Positions 1 through 8,391 of a stretch of 64,000 nt of DNA are shown in pieces (positions within the stretch are counted from its first letter, which is position 1; the number at the start of each line of letters is the position of its first letter). The stretch comes from Cyanobium usitatum str. Tous. GTDB taxonomy: Bacteria > Cyanobacteriota > Cyanobacteriia > PCC-6307 > Cyanobiaceae. The notes beneath the pieces were generated by a model that did no database searches, had not been told where the DNA came from, and saw only the letters and a list, made by a program, of their open reading frames with translations. The translations under genes were made by a program, and so were the position numbers. The stretch is taken from contig NZ_OY986431.1 of the NCBI RefSeq assembly GCF_963920485.1, positions 1,860,001 through 1,924,000 of the forward strand. The letters run 5' to 3'.

Positions 1-174
1 TTTGAGCTGCCCAGCTGCCGCCAGGGCTGGCTGAGGGTGATTGATACGGCCCTACCCCCCGGCGAAGACCTGCCTTCCCAGCCTGAGGCGTGGCTACCCG
101 CCGGCGCACCCCTGCAAAGCCGCAGCCTGATGCTGCTGGTGGCGGCCCCGCTGCTGGAAGGCCGGAAGCTTTAA
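1..174 (+). CDS. glgX: Glycogen debranching enzyme, C-terminal end (partial)
   Basis: Only the last 57 codons are present; the gene begins upstream of the window. The frame is open from base 1 and ends at TAA 172-174. The segment (FELPSCRQGWLRVIDTALPP, then a short stretch ending in LVAAPLL) resembles the C-terminal beta domain of GlgX/isoamylase-type debranching enzymes, which hydrolyse alpha-1,6 branches of glycogen. The assignment rests on this short tail only, so another glycoside hydrolase of the same family is possible. Confidence 0.65.
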   Translation, partial: FELPSCRQGWLRVIDTALPPGEDLPSQPEAWLPAGAPLQSRSLMLLVAAPLLEGRKL

Positions 175-176
175 AG

Positions 177-247
<71 letters not shown>

Positions 248-345
248 AGCAGTACATGTGTACGAATCACATGCTCTGATGATGTTACCTAAGTAACTCA
301 GCTCAGCCATTATGGCCTGCCCACCCCAAGCCCCAAGCGGCCCCG

Positions 346-1710
346 ATGATTACAGCTGAAGAACCAAGCTTGGGGCAGGCAGCCCGGCGTCGCCTGCTGT
401 GGAGCTATGGCCTCGGCGACATCGGCACCGGCATGGCTGCCACCCAGCTGGGCTTCTACCTATTTGTTTTTTACACTGGCGTGGTCGGGCTGCCGGCCTG
501 GATGGCGGGCCTGGTGCTGATGGTGCTGAAGGTGTGGGATGGCATCAACGACCCCCTAGTGGGCTGGCTCAGCGACCACACCAAGCACCCCTGGGGCCCT
601 CGGCTGCCCTGGATGGCTGGCAGCGCCCTTCCCCTAGGCCTGGCGCTGGTTGCGATGTGGTGGGTGCCGCCGGGGGGGAACTGGCAGAAGTTCGCGATTT
701 TGGTGGCGATTCAGCTGGTGGCCATGGGGCTGTACACCTGCGTCAACCTGCCTTACTCAGCCCTGGCCTCCGAGCTCACCAGTTCCACCCAGCTGCGCAC
801 CCAGCTGAATGCCAGCCGCTTCACCGGATCGATCCTGGCTGGATTAGCCGGCTTGGTGCTGGGGGCCCTGCTGGTGGGCCAGGGCGCGGAGGGCTACCTA
901 CGTATGGGCTGGGTGTCCGGAATTGTCCTCACGGTGTTCACCCTGCTGTGCTGCTGGGGCTTAGCCCCCTTCGCGCGCAACTGCCAGCGCCCTACGGGCC
1001 ACCCGGAACCGATCCGGCGCCAGCTGCAGCGCGTCGCCGCCAACCCTCGCTTTCTCAAGGTGCTGGGGCTTTACCTGCTGCTCTGGTGTGCCCTGCAGCT
1101 GATGCAGCCGGTGTCGCTGATTTTCCTGGCCGTGGTGATGCAGCTACCGGAGAGCTGGAGCACCTGGATCCTGATTCCCTTCCAGCTCAGTGCCCTGGCG
1201 GGGCTGCAACTGTGGAGCCGGGTGGCAGGGAGCCACGGCCGCGTCTGCGCCCTGCGCTGGGGCACGGGTCTGTGGATTGCCGGCTGCCTGGGAGCCAGCC
1301 TGCTGGTGCCCCTCGATGGCAGCACTGCCCCCCTGGGCAGCTTCAGCAATGGCATCTCCCTGGGCCTACTGGTGCTCACGATCATGGTTACGGGCCTGGG
1401 GGCCTCCACCGCCTACCTGATCCCCTGGGCCCTGTTGCCCGACGCAATCGATGCCGATCCCGACAAACCGGCCGGGCTCTACACCGCCTGGATGGTGGTG
1501 ACTCAGAAACTGGGCATCGGTGTGGCCGTGTTTGCCCTTGGTAACGGCTTGAGCCTCAGCGGCTACCAGGCCGCCCAGGGACTGGCCCAGCCGACTACTG
1601 CCCTCACCACCATCCGCCTATGCATGGGCCTGATTCCGGCCGTGCTGATCGCCGCTGGCCTGCTGGTGATGCGACGCTGGCCGGAGAAAGGCCTGCACCG
1701 CCAGCCATGA
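346..1710 (+). CDS. GPH-family (MelB-like) sugar:cation symporter, MFS
   Basis: A 454-residue membrane protein with about 12 hydrophobic segments. The early segment GLGDIGTGMAATQLGFYLF followed by KVWDGINDPLVGWLSDHTK matches the glycoside-pentoside-hexuronide symporter signature, in which the conserved Asp residues of the KxWDxxxDP motif take part in cation and sugar binding. It probably moves a sugar or glycoside with H+ or Na+ across the plasma membrane; the substrate cannot be read from sequence. The start ATG gives a family-typical N-terminus. It overlaps the next gene by four bases (ATGA), which suggests one transcript through at least plsY. Confidence 0.85.
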   Translation: MITAEEPSLGQAARRRLLWSYGLGDIGTGMAATQLGFYLFVFYTGVVGLPAWMAGLVLMVLKVWDGINDPLVGWLSDHTKHPWGPRLPWMAGSALPLGLALVAMWWVPPGGNWQKFAILVAIQLVAMGLYTCVNLPYSALASELTSSTQLRTQLNASRFTGSILAGLAGLVLGALLVGQGAEGYLRMGWVSGIVLTVFTLLCCWGLAPFARNCQRPTGHPEPIRRQLQRVAANPRFLKVLGLYLLLWCALQLMQPVSLIFLAVVMQLPESWSTWILIPFQLSALAGLQLWSRVAGSHGRVCALRWGTGLWIAGCLGASLLVPLDGSTAPLGSFSNGISLGLLVLTIMVTGLGASTAYLIPWALLPDAIDADPDKPAGLYTAWMVVTQKLGIGVAVFALGNGLSLSGYQAAQGLAQPTTALTTIRLCMGLIPAVLIAAGLLVMRRWPEKGLHRQP

Positions 1711-2471
1711 AGCGCCCCGCCTGGCTGACAACACCGCGCTGGCTGCGGCGCCTGGGAGCCAGCCTGCTGGTTGGCGGCCAGGCGGTGAGCGCCATCGCCA
1801 AGGGGCGCATCGGCTTCAACGATCTGATGCAAGAGCTGATGGAAGCCGGCCCTGGCAGCTTCCTGATCGTGCTGATCACGGCCTTGGCTGCGGGCACCGT
1901 GTTCAACATCCAGGTGGCTGCGGAACTCTCCAAACAGGGCGCCAGCGCCACGGTGGGCGGTCTATTGGCCCTGGGGCTGTCACGGGAGATCGCGCCCCTG
2001 CTCACCGCCACCCTGCTCACCGGCAAGGTGGCCACGGCCTATGCGGCCCAGATCGGCACCATGAAGGTGACCGAGCAGATCGATGCGATCACGATGCTGC
2101 GCACCGACCCCGTGGAGTACCTGGTGGTGCCCCGGGTAGTAGCGATGGTGATCATGGCGCCGGTGCAATGCCTGCTGTTCTTCTGGGTGGGGATCTGGTC
2201 GGGCCAGGTGAGCAGCACGCTGCTTTACAACATCCCCCCGGCGGTGTTCTGGAGCTCGGTGCGCACCTGGATGGAGCCCGATGACCTGCCCTCGATGCTG
2301 CTCAAAGCCCTGGTATTTGGGCTGCAGATCGCTGTAATCGCCTGTGGCTGGGGACTCACCACCCGGGGTGGTCCCAAGGAGGTGGGCACCAGCACCACCG
2401 GCGCCGTGGTCATGATTCTGGTCACAGTCGCCCTGATGGACGCCCTGCTCACCTCGCTGCTGTTCACCTGA
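1707..2471 (+). CDS. MlaE/TGD1-like ABC transporter permease
   Basis: 254 residues. The ATG overlaps the previous stop; an upstream in-frame ATG would lie deep in the symporter gene. The central segment (NIQVAAELSKQGASATVGG, LGLSREIAPLLTATLLTGKV) and the EQIDAITMLRTDP motif are typical of the YrbE/MlaE permease family, which with an ATPase and an MCE protein moves lipids between membranes. The partner genes are not adjacent. Five or six membrane segments are visible. In cyanobacteria and chloroplasts this family is linked to envelope lipid trafficking; the exact cargo here is inference. Confidence 0.88.
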   Translation: MKRPAWLTTPRWLRRLGASLLVGGQAVSAIAKGRIGFNDLMQELMEAGPGSFLIVLITALAAGTVFNIQVAAELSKQGASATVGGLLALGLSREIAPLLTATLLTGKVATAYAAQIGTMKVTEQIDAITMLRTDPVEYLVVPRVVAMVIMAPVQCLLFFWVGIWSGQVSSTLLYNIPPAVFWSSVRTWMEPDDLPSMLLKALVFGLQIAVIACGWGLTTRGGPKEVGTSTTGAVVMILVTVALMDALLTSLLFT

Positions 2472-2905
2472 TGACCTCCCCTGCCCCCGGCACTAGCGGC
2501 GTAGTCCTCGACCCCGCCTACGGCGTAGCCCTTGGGGTGATCGGCCTGGGAGTAGCAGCCCTGGCCCTAACCCCGCTTTGGGCTGGGGCCATCTGGCTCA
2601 GCCTGGTCATAGCGGTGTTCGGTTTGTTTCTGCTGCTGCAAACCCGCCTGCTGCGGCTGGAATTTGGCGGTGATGCCCTGCTGGTGTGGCGTCAGCAGAG
2701 CCTGCTGCGCCGCTTCCCCTACCAGGAATGGCTGAGCTGGACAATCTTTTGGCCGGGGCTGCCGGTGCTGTTTTATTTCCGTGAACAGGGCAGCATCCAC
2801 TTCCTGCCCGTGCTCTTTGATGCAACCAGCCTGCGCCAGCAGCTGGAGCAGCACCTGAGCCAGCTCCCCCCCGCCGCACCTCCCGATTCCCCAAGCGATG
2901 TCTGA
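2471..2905 (+). CDS. Cyanobacterial DUF3119-type membrane protein
   Basis: 144 residues, starting in a TGATG overlap with the permease stop. Two hydrophobic helices lie at about residues 18-55 (GVALGVIGLGVAALALTPLW, then IWLSLVIAVFGLFLLLQ), followed by a soluble part with FPYQEWLSWTIFWPGLPVLF and the IHFLPVLFD stretch. This is the pattern of the cyanobacteria/plastid DUF3119 family as I recall it. Function unknown. Tight coupling with the MlaE-like permease and the DUF3086-type gene hints at an envelope role, which is inference. Confidence 0.7.
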   Translation: MTSPAPGTSGVVLDPAYGVALGVIGLGVAALALTPLWAGAIWLSLVIAVFGLFLLLQTRLLRLEFGGDALLVWRQQSLLRRFPYQEWLSWTIFWPGLPVLFYFREQGSIHFLPVLFDATSLRQQLEQHLSQLPPAAPPDSPSDV

Positions 2906-3812
2906 CGACCCCAGCCAGGCTTCCCCCACCCCTGCCAGCCCCGAGCCCCCCTCAGCGGCCCCCTGGCAGGAGCTGGCCCTTACTGAGCTGCAGCAGCAGC
3001 GCACAGCCCTGCTCGAGGAGATCCGCCAGCTGGAAGCGCGCCGCGGCCAGATCCAAAAGGAGATCGAAGCGAGCTTTGCTGGCCAGGCCGATGGGGTGGC
3101 CAGACGGCTCAAGGGCTTCCAGGACTACCTGGTGGGAGCCCTGCAGGATCTCGCCGTGGCCGCCGAGCAGGTGGAGCTGGTGCCCCAGCAGGTGCTGGTG
3201 CAGCCCTCCCCCCTCGACCAGATCAGCAGCACCCCCGTAGCCAGCCAACCCCAAGCGGCTGTAGCGGCCGCGGGGCTGTTCGGCCCAGACGAAGTCCTAA
3301 TTCGCGAGCGCCTGGCCGGCTTTGGCGGCCAGCCCGACTTCTACGCCGATCCCTGGCAGCTGCGCCGCAGCCTGGATGCCAGCGGGGCCGCCCTGCTCGA
3401 TGACTGGTTCCTGGGCCAGGGCGGCCGGGGCGCCCAGCCCAGCTGCGGCAGCCGCAGCCGCAATGCCTTGGTGGCCGCCGCCGCCATCGCCATCCTGGGC
3501 GAGCTCTATGGCGAGCGCTTCCAAACCCTGGTGCTGGCCAGCCAACCGGAGCGCCTGGGGGAGTGGCGCCGCGGCCTGCAGGACTGCCTGGGCCTTTCCC
3601 GCGAGGATTTCGGCCCCAGCAGCGGCATCGTGCTGTTTGAGCGGGCCGATGCCCTGGTGGAGCGGGCCGACCGCCTCGAAGAGCGGGGCGAGCTGCCCTT
3701 CATCCTGGTGGATGCGGGCGAGCCGGTGCTTGAGATCCCGATCCTGCAGTTTCCGCTCTGGCTGGTCTTCGCGGCCGGCCCCGGCGAACTTATGGCCGAC
3801 GAAACCTACTGA
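2898..3812 (+). CDS. Cyanobacterial DUF3086-type protein
   Basis: 304 residues, overlapping the previous gene by 8 bases. A Pro/Ser/Ala-rich N-terminus is followed by a coiled coil at about residues 25-65 (LQQQRTALLEEIRQLEARRG), a KGFQDYLVGALQDLAVAAEQ helix, and a globular C-terminal half beginning near FYADPWQLRRSLD and ending with FPLWLVFAAGP. No catalytic motif is evident. I recognise it as a conserved cyanobacterial family (DUF3086) of unknown role. It probably belongs to the same operon as its upstream neighbours and plsY. Confidence 0.72.
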   Translation: MSDDPSQASPTPASPEPPSAAPWQELALTELQQQRTALLEEIRQLEARRGQIQKEIEASFAGQADGVARRLKGFQDYLVGALQDLAVAAEQVELVPQQVLVQPSPLDQISSTPVASQPQAAVAAAGLFGPDEVLIRERLAGFGGQPDFYADPWQLRRSLDASGAALLDDWFLGQGGRGAQPSCGSRSRNALVAAAAIAILGELYGERFQTLVLASQPERLGEWRRGLQDCLGLSREDFGPSSGIVLFERADALVERADRLEERGELPFILVDAGEPVLEIPILQFPLWLVFAAGPGELMADETY

Positions 3813-3823
3813 CCCCTGCAACC

Positions 3824-4489
3824 GTGACCCTGCCAACAGCTGTGACCCTGCTCACCCTGGCCATGCTGATCGCCGGCTACCTGCTCGGCTCAATCCCCAG
3901 CGGTTACCTGGCGGGGCGCTGGCTGGCTGGCCTCGACATCCGCCGCGAGGGTTCCGGCTCCACCGGTGCCACCAACGTGCTGCGGGTGGTCGGCAAGGGG
4001 CCGGCCTTGGCGGTGTTCTTGGTGGATGTGCTCAAAGGAGCCGCCGCCGTGCTGCTGGCCAAGGCGCTGCTGCAGCCCCCTGGAGCACCGCTATTGGGCA
4101 CCGGCACGAGTGTGACTGACACAGGTGTGGTCGCGGCGGGCTTAGCGGCCCTGGCCGGCCACATTTGGCCCATCTGGCTCAACTGGAAGGGGGGCAAGGC
4201 CGTGGCCACCGGGCTGGGGGTATTGCTAGGCCTGGTACCGGCGGTGGGCATGGCCTGTTTTGGCATCTTCCTCACCGTGTTGAGTTCCACCCGGCTGGTG
4301 TCTCTCGCCAGCGTGGTGGCGGCAATCAGCCTGCCACTTCTGATGGTGGGGGCCCATGGCATGCGGCTTGCTTATCTAGCCCTTGCCGTGCTCACTACCC
4401 TTGTGGTGGTATTGCGGCATCGCAGCAACATCCAACGCCTTCGCGCGGGCACCGAACCGCGCCTGGGCCATGCAAAGCCGGAATCCTGA
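3824..4489 (+). CDS. plsY: Acyl-phosphate:glycerol-3-phosphate acyltransferase PlsY
   Basis: 221 residues with a GTG start 11 bases after the previous stop. Integral membrane enzyme that makes lysophosphatidic acid from acyl-phosphate and glycerol-3-phosphate, the first step of phospholipid synthesis. The three family motifs are visible: GSIPSGYLAGR near the N-terminus, the glycine-rich GSGSTGATNVLRVVGKGPA in the middle, and GHIWPIWLNWKGGKAVATG later. Length is slightly above the usual 200 or so. It closes the run of overlapping genes that begins with the symporter. Confidence 0.96.
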   Translation: MTLPTAVTLLTLAMLIAGYLLGSIPSGYLAGRWLAGLDIRREGSGSTGATNVLRVVGKGPALAVFLVDVLKGAAAVLLAKALLQPPGAPLLGTGTSVTDTGVVAAGLAALAGHIWPIWLNWKGGKAVATGLGVLLGLVPAVGMACFGIFLTVLSSTRLVSLASVVAAISLPLLMVGAHGMRLAYLALAVLTTLVVVLRHRSNIQRLRAGTEPRLGHAKPES

Positions 4490-4594
4490 CCAATACCCTG
4501 TCCCAAACAACCCAATCCGCCCCTGGCTTCCTCCCTGTCGACCCTCTCCTCAGCCAACGTTTCACAAGCCAGGCTGACCCCGCGCTCCCTGGCA

Positions 4595-5968
4595 ATGGTT
4601 CTGCTGCTTGCGAGCCTCTTGACCCAGGCCACCAGCCTGTGGACTGGCCACAGGGCCCTCAACAGCCAAGCCCAGCTGGCCCGCGAGCGAGGTAGATCAG
4701 ACGCCCTCGACCAACTCCAGGATGAGCAGAACCACCTTGCCCTTGCAGAGCGCCTCCTGGGCAACCCTCTGGCCAATGAGAAAGTCCGAAGGGGTCTGAT
4801 TTCCCAGATGGTCCAGGGGCAGCGTGCCCGCGATCAGGCCCTCCGCGACCTGCTGCGAGCCGACACGATGGAAAAACCCGCCGGCGTCGCCCATCAGCCC
4901 TTGTCGTATGCCCAACTGGAGCAGGCCCTCCAGCAATGGGACCGGGGCCATCACGCTCTGCTCAAAACCCAGGCACCCTTGCTGAACACGGGTGGGCCCC
5001 TAACCCCCCAGGCGCGAATCAGCCTGCCCGCCTTTCAGGCCATGCAACGCCTGGCCCAAGGCCGCCTACAAGCCCAGTGGACAGTGGCGGAGGCCCTGAA
5101 GCGAGCCCAGGAAGAAGAGCACAACAGCCAACAAATGACCCTGGCCAGTGTCAACGCCGACCTGAGCACCAGCCAGTCCTCTGGCCTGATAGCCCTGCTT
5201 CTTCTGCTGGCAGGCGGGGGACTACTTCTGCAGAAGACCACCACTACATCCTCTGCCGCCACCAACGGCAGCGACGCCAACGCCCAGCCGACACGAAAGG
5301 CGGACCATGAAGCGCCCGGCCGCCTGGCGGGAGCTTCCACGGAACCGACGGCTGCCCCAACCCAGCCAGGAGCGCCAGCCCCACCAAGCACAGATGTAGC
5401 AGATCTCGGAGGGCGATCAGCAGCTGTCAACGACGTCACGGCCCCAACCACCGCATCGCCCAATGCGGTCTCATCATCTCTGGGGCCAACCATTCAGCCC
5501 CCAGGCCCCGGATCCCCCGGCACGGAGCTGGCGGTGGTGATCCAACAGCTGCTTGCCCTAGCGCCCGGCGTCGAAGCACTTCACGGGGCCCTCGTCCAGC
5601 TAAGCCAGGGCTCCACCGCCCAGCCCACCGCTGGCCTGCTCGCCACAGCTCAGCAAGCCAGCGCATCGGCTGACGGACCAGCTAACACCACCATCGATCC
5701 GACCGCGGCAGAGCTTCCAACCTGGACGGCCCTGCAGCAGACCCTCGAGGATTTGCTACGCAATCCCTTCAAGCTGGAGGACCGGCAGCGACTCAGGACC
5801 CTGCTCCACCACCTACTCAAGACCGCCGGCCCCCAAGGCGACCCAGAGTTGGAACAGGCCTTCGCCAAGCTGATGAAGGAGAGCGGCGATGGTCGCCTGC
5901 CGGTGCCCTCCAGGGAGCTCCTGCACGAACTGCTGGGACTGGTGCAACGGCCCAGAACTAGCGTCTGA
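4595..5968 (+). CDS. Unrecognised membrane-anchored protein with low-complexity middle
   Basis: 457 residues from the only ATG near the N-terminus. A hydrophobic segment sits at the very start (MVLLLASLLTQA), then a helical Gln/Arg-rich region, a second hydrophobic stretch at about residues 197-210 (GLIALLLLLAGGGLLLQ), a long Thr/Ala/Pro-rich stretch at about 215-310, and a charged helical C-terminus (LEDLLRNPFKLEDRQRLRTL). This may be a bitopic protein with two soluble parts. No enzymatic motif is seen. The same frame is open all the way back to the plsY stop but offers no earlier ATG, GTG or TTG, so the chosen start cuts into the first helix and is uncertain. Confidence 0.6.
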   Translation: MVLLLASLLTQATSLWTGHRALNSQAQLARERGRSDALDQLQDEQNHLALAERLLGNPLANEKVRRGLISQMVQGQRARDQALRDLLRADTMEKPAGVAHQPLSYAQLEQALQQWDRGHHALLKTQAPLLNTGGPLTPQARISLPAFQAMQRLAQGRLQAQWTVAEALKRAQEEEHNSQQMTLASVNADLSTSQSSGLIALLLLLAGGGLLLQKTTTTSSAATNGSDANAQPTRKADHEAPGRLAGASTEPTAAPTQPGAPAPPSTDVADLGGRSAAVNDVTAPTTASPNAVSSSLGPTIQPPGPGSPGTELAVVIQQLLALAPGVEALHGALVQLSQGSTAQPTAGLLATAQQASASADGPANTTIDPTAAELPTWTALQQTLEDLLRNPFKLEDRQRLRTLLHHLLKTAGPQGDPELEQAFAKLMKESGDGRLPVPSRELLHELLGLVQRPRTSV

Positions 5969-5987
5969 ACTTAGTTCCGCATGGGGC

Positions 5988-6779
5988 TCAGGCCAGCTGT
6001 CGGCTCCGTTCGGCGGCCGCCAGCACCGCCTCCAGCAGAGCCGAACGCACACCACCAGCCTCAAGGCGCCGCAGGCCCGCGATGGTGGTTCCGCCGGGAC
6101 TGCTCACCATGTCCTTGAGCTGGCCGGGATGCAGATCCTGCTCGTGCAGCAGAGCGGCGGTGCCAGCCAGGGTGCGGTTAGCCAGGTGATGGGCCAAGGC
6201 CCGCGGCAAGCCGGCAGCCACGGCTCCATCGGCCAAGGCTTCAGCTACCACCGCCACAAAGGCGGGCCCAGATGAAGTGAGCGCCAGAAAGGCATCGAGC
6301 TGGGCTTCAGGCAGCTCGTGCACCTCACCCACCTGACCGAAGAGCTGCTGCACCCAGCGGCGTTGGTCTGGGGGCACGTCGACACCAAAGGCCAGGCCCG
6401 TGAGCCCCGCCCGCACCAGGGCCGGAGTATTCGGCACGGCGCGCACACACTGCCAGCCAGGAAACAAACGCTGCAGCCGCGCCAGGGTGACACCGGCGAG
6501 CACGGAGATCAGCAGCCCGCCCGAACCAGCAGCCGCCGCCGGTGCTACGGCCTCGAGCTGCTGGGGCTTAACCGCCAGCAAAACGACCGGCGCAGACCAG
6601 GCTGCAGCTGCATCAGTAGCCACAGTCAAACCGTGGGTTTGGGCCAGGCCGGTGGCGGAGGCTTCGCTGGCAACAACGGCCCGCACACCCTCGCGCTGCA
6701 CCAGGCCTGCTTCCAGCAGGGGAAACAGCAAAGCCTGGGCCATACGGCCCAGGCCCACAACGCCGAAGGTTGGCGTCAT
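5988..6779 (-). CDS. proC: Pyrroline-5-carboxylate reductase
   Basis: 263 residues. Catalyses the last step of proline synthesis, reducing pyrroline-5-carboxylate with NAD(P)H. The N-terminus FGVVGLGRMAQALLFPLLEAG is the Rossmann dinucleotide fold, followed by VLLAVKPQQLEAV, the conserved RAVPNTPALVRAG segment, and the C-terminal LTSSGPAFVAVVAEALADGA and DMVSSPGGTTIAGLRRLEAG signature. Length is normal. It lies 7 bases downstream of sepF on the same strand, an arrangement I recall as common in cyanobacteria. Confidence 0.96.
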   Translation of the reverse strand: MTPTFGVVGLGRMAQALLFPLLEAGLVQREGVRAVVASEASATGLAQTHGLTVATDAAAAWSAPVVLLAVKPQQLEAVAPAAAAGSGGLLISVLAGVTLARLQRLFPGWQCVRAVPNTPALVRAGLTGLAFGVDVPPDQRRWVQQLFGQVGEVHELPEAQLDAFLALTSSGPAFVAVVAEALADGAVAAGLPRALAHHLANRTLAGTAALLHEQDLHPGQLKDMVSSPGGTTIAGLRRLEAGGVRSALLEAVLAAAERSRQLA

Positions 6780-6786
6780 AGCCGGC

Positions 6787-7338
6787 CTAAATGGCGGCGT
6801 CCTGGCGGCCCCAGGCCGGGCTCGGGGCCGCGTCCTGCTGGGGCTCGCTGATCTCGCGGCTCACGATCGTGGGCGAAGAGGCCTCGTCGCTAGCGGCGGT
6901 GGTCACCGTGACGCAGCTAGGCGCAAACAGAAAAATGCTTTCACCCACCCGCTCCTGGTGGCCGTCGATAGCGAAGGTGCCGCCTGCCACAAAATCCACG
7001 GCGCGCTGGGCCTGATCCGGCTCCATCATCGTGAGGTTGAGGATCACGGTCTTGCGCTCGCGCAGGGCCTGGATGGCGCGGGGCATTTCATCGAAGCTGC
7101 GCGGCTCCATCAGGGTCACCTCGGCAACGGCCGTGGATAGGCCGGGCATGCCGATCACATTGGTGCCGGCAAAAGGATCGTCAGCGCCGAAATCGGAGCT
7201 CAGGGCTAGGGCGCTAGAGCGACTGGTGTAACTCGGCTCAGGCTGCTCGCCACCGTCGTAATCGAGCTCATCGTCGTAGTCGCCCTCGAGATAGTCGTCT
7301 CCTGAGACAACGGCACGCAGGCGGGAAAACAACGACAC
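6787..7338 (-). CDS. sepF: Cell division protein SepF
   Basis: 183 residues from a GTG start that gives the family N-terminus [19 protein letters not shown]; a GAGG ribosome-binding site lies about ten bases upstream. An ATG at 7404 is possible but adds 22 residues not typical of the family. SepF binds FtsZ and the membrane and helps assemble the division ring. After the acidic linker (residues about 15-35) comes the conserved domain with [39 protein letters not shown] and [14 protein letters not shown]. Confidence 0.92.
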   Translation of the reverse strand: MSLFSRLRAVVSGDDYLEGDYDDELDYDGGEQPEPSYTSRSSALALSSDFGADDPFAGTNVIGMPGLSTAVAEVTLMEPRSFDEMPRAIQALRERKTVILNLTMMEPDQAQRAVDFVAGGTFAIDGHQERVGESIFLFAPSCVTVTTAASDEASSPTIVSREISEPQQDAAPSPAWGRQDAAI

Positions 7339-7430
7339 GAACTGAACCTCAAAGTTGCTTTCTACCTGAATAGCGTCCCACACCAATCGCGGCAAGGCTT
7401 TCAAGCGGAGATTGGCACCTTGTGGGGGAA

Positions 7431-8093
7431 TTATTGAATTTGACGCGGCCCAAACAGGCCGCTACCAATGCGAACCCAGGTGCTGCCGGCCGCAGCCGCC
7501 TCGGGCCAGTCGCCACTCATGCCCATTGAGCGCTCCGGCAGGCCCAGCTGGGTCGCCAGGGCGTCGCACTCGCCAAACAGGTCCCGGCGCTCGGCCTCGC
7601 CCAGGCCCAGGGGCGCCAAGGTCATCAAGCCCAAGGGCTGCAGGGGAGCCAGGCCGGCCAGCTCGGGCCAGTGCTGGCAGAGCTCAGCGGGCTCAAAGCC
7701 GGTCTTGGCGGGATCGGGGCGAAATTTCACCTGAAAAAACACCGCCGGCTGGCGCTGCTCCTCGGCGGCGATGCGGGCCAGGCGCCTAGCCAGCTCAAGG
7801 CTGTCGAGAGAGTGGATGGTGCCGAAGTGGCGCACCACACCCCGGGCCTTATTGGCCTGCAGCCGGCCGATGAAATGCCAGTCGAGGGGCGCCAGATCGG
7901 CCAGCTCGGCTTGCTTGAGCACCGCCTCCTGCAGGCGACTTTCACCAAAGCTGAGCTGGCCAGCGGCCACCGCTTCGCGAATCCGATCAGAGGGTTGGCC
8001 CTTGCTCACCGCCAGCAGGCGGCAGCCTGGCGGCAGCTCGGCCTGGAGGGCGGCCAGTCGCCCAGCCAAGGATTCAGATAAAGGTCTGGTCAA
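7431..8093 (-). CDS. yggS: YggS-family pyridoxal phosphate homeostasis protein
   Basis: About 220 residues. Single-domain TIM-barrel PLP-binding protein thought to control PLP and amino-acid pools. Family features are LLAVSKGQP (the PLP lysine), [38 protein letters not shown] and [20 protein letters not shown] near the C-terminus. The TTG start at 8093 overlaps the pipX stop by 20 bases; the longer ATG frame from 8174 would add 27 unrelated residues. The pair pipX-yggS is conserved in cyanobacteria (the second gene is called pipY there), which supports the call. Confidence 0.92.
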   Translation of the reverse strand: MTRPLSESLAGRLAALQAELPPGCRLLAVSKGQPSDRIREAVAAGQLSFGESRLQEAVLKQAELADLAPLDWHFIGRLQANKARGVVRHFGTIHSLDSLELARRLARIAAEEQRQPAVFFQVKFRPDPAKTGFEPAELCQHWPELAGLAPLQPLGLMTLAPLGLGEAERRDLFGECDALATQLGLPERSMGMSGDWPEAAAAGSTWVRIGSGLFGPRQIQ

Positions 8094-8370
8094 ACAACTG
8101 ACGCCAATGGGCGTGGGCCTCGGGACCGTCGCGGCGGGAGCGCACCAGGTTTTGCTCAGCAAAGTGGCGGGCATCCATCAGCGGCACCACCTCAAAGGTG
8201 GCGCCACGGGGCTGCAGGGTGACGACGAAAAAAATGCGCTGGGCGTAGAGGGTGGCGAACAGATCCCGGCCTTCGGAAACCGCCGCCACCCGATAGAGCA
8301 TCCCGAAGGTGGGATGGTTGAGGTAGCGCTCCGGACTCACAAATGCGCTGCTCGTCAATGCGCTGCTCAC
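8074..8370 (-). CDS. pipX: PII-interacting protein X
   Basis: 98 residues. A small Tudor-like protein that in cyanobacteria co-activates the nitrogen regulator NtcA and is titrated by the signal protein PII. The signature YLNHPTFGMLYRVA and DLFATLYAQRIFFVVTL is clear, followed by FEVVPLMDARHFAEQNLVR. The N-terminus (MSSALTSSAFVSPE) is slightly longer than usual. It is followed by yggS with overlapping ends, indicating translational coupling. Confidence 0.95.
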   Translation of the reverse strand: MSSALTSSAFVSPERYLNHPTFGMLYRVAAVSEGRDLFATLYAQRIFFVVTLQPRGATFEVVPLMDARHFAEQNLVRSRRDGPEAHAHWRQLFDQTFI

Positions 8371-8391
8371 CGATGCGGTCGAACTTGGCCA

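Noticed and set aside
399-1544. Long second-frame ORF over the sugar symporter
   Set aside because: Pro/Arg/His-rich shadow typical of GC-rich DNA; the overlapping frame has clear symporter motifs.
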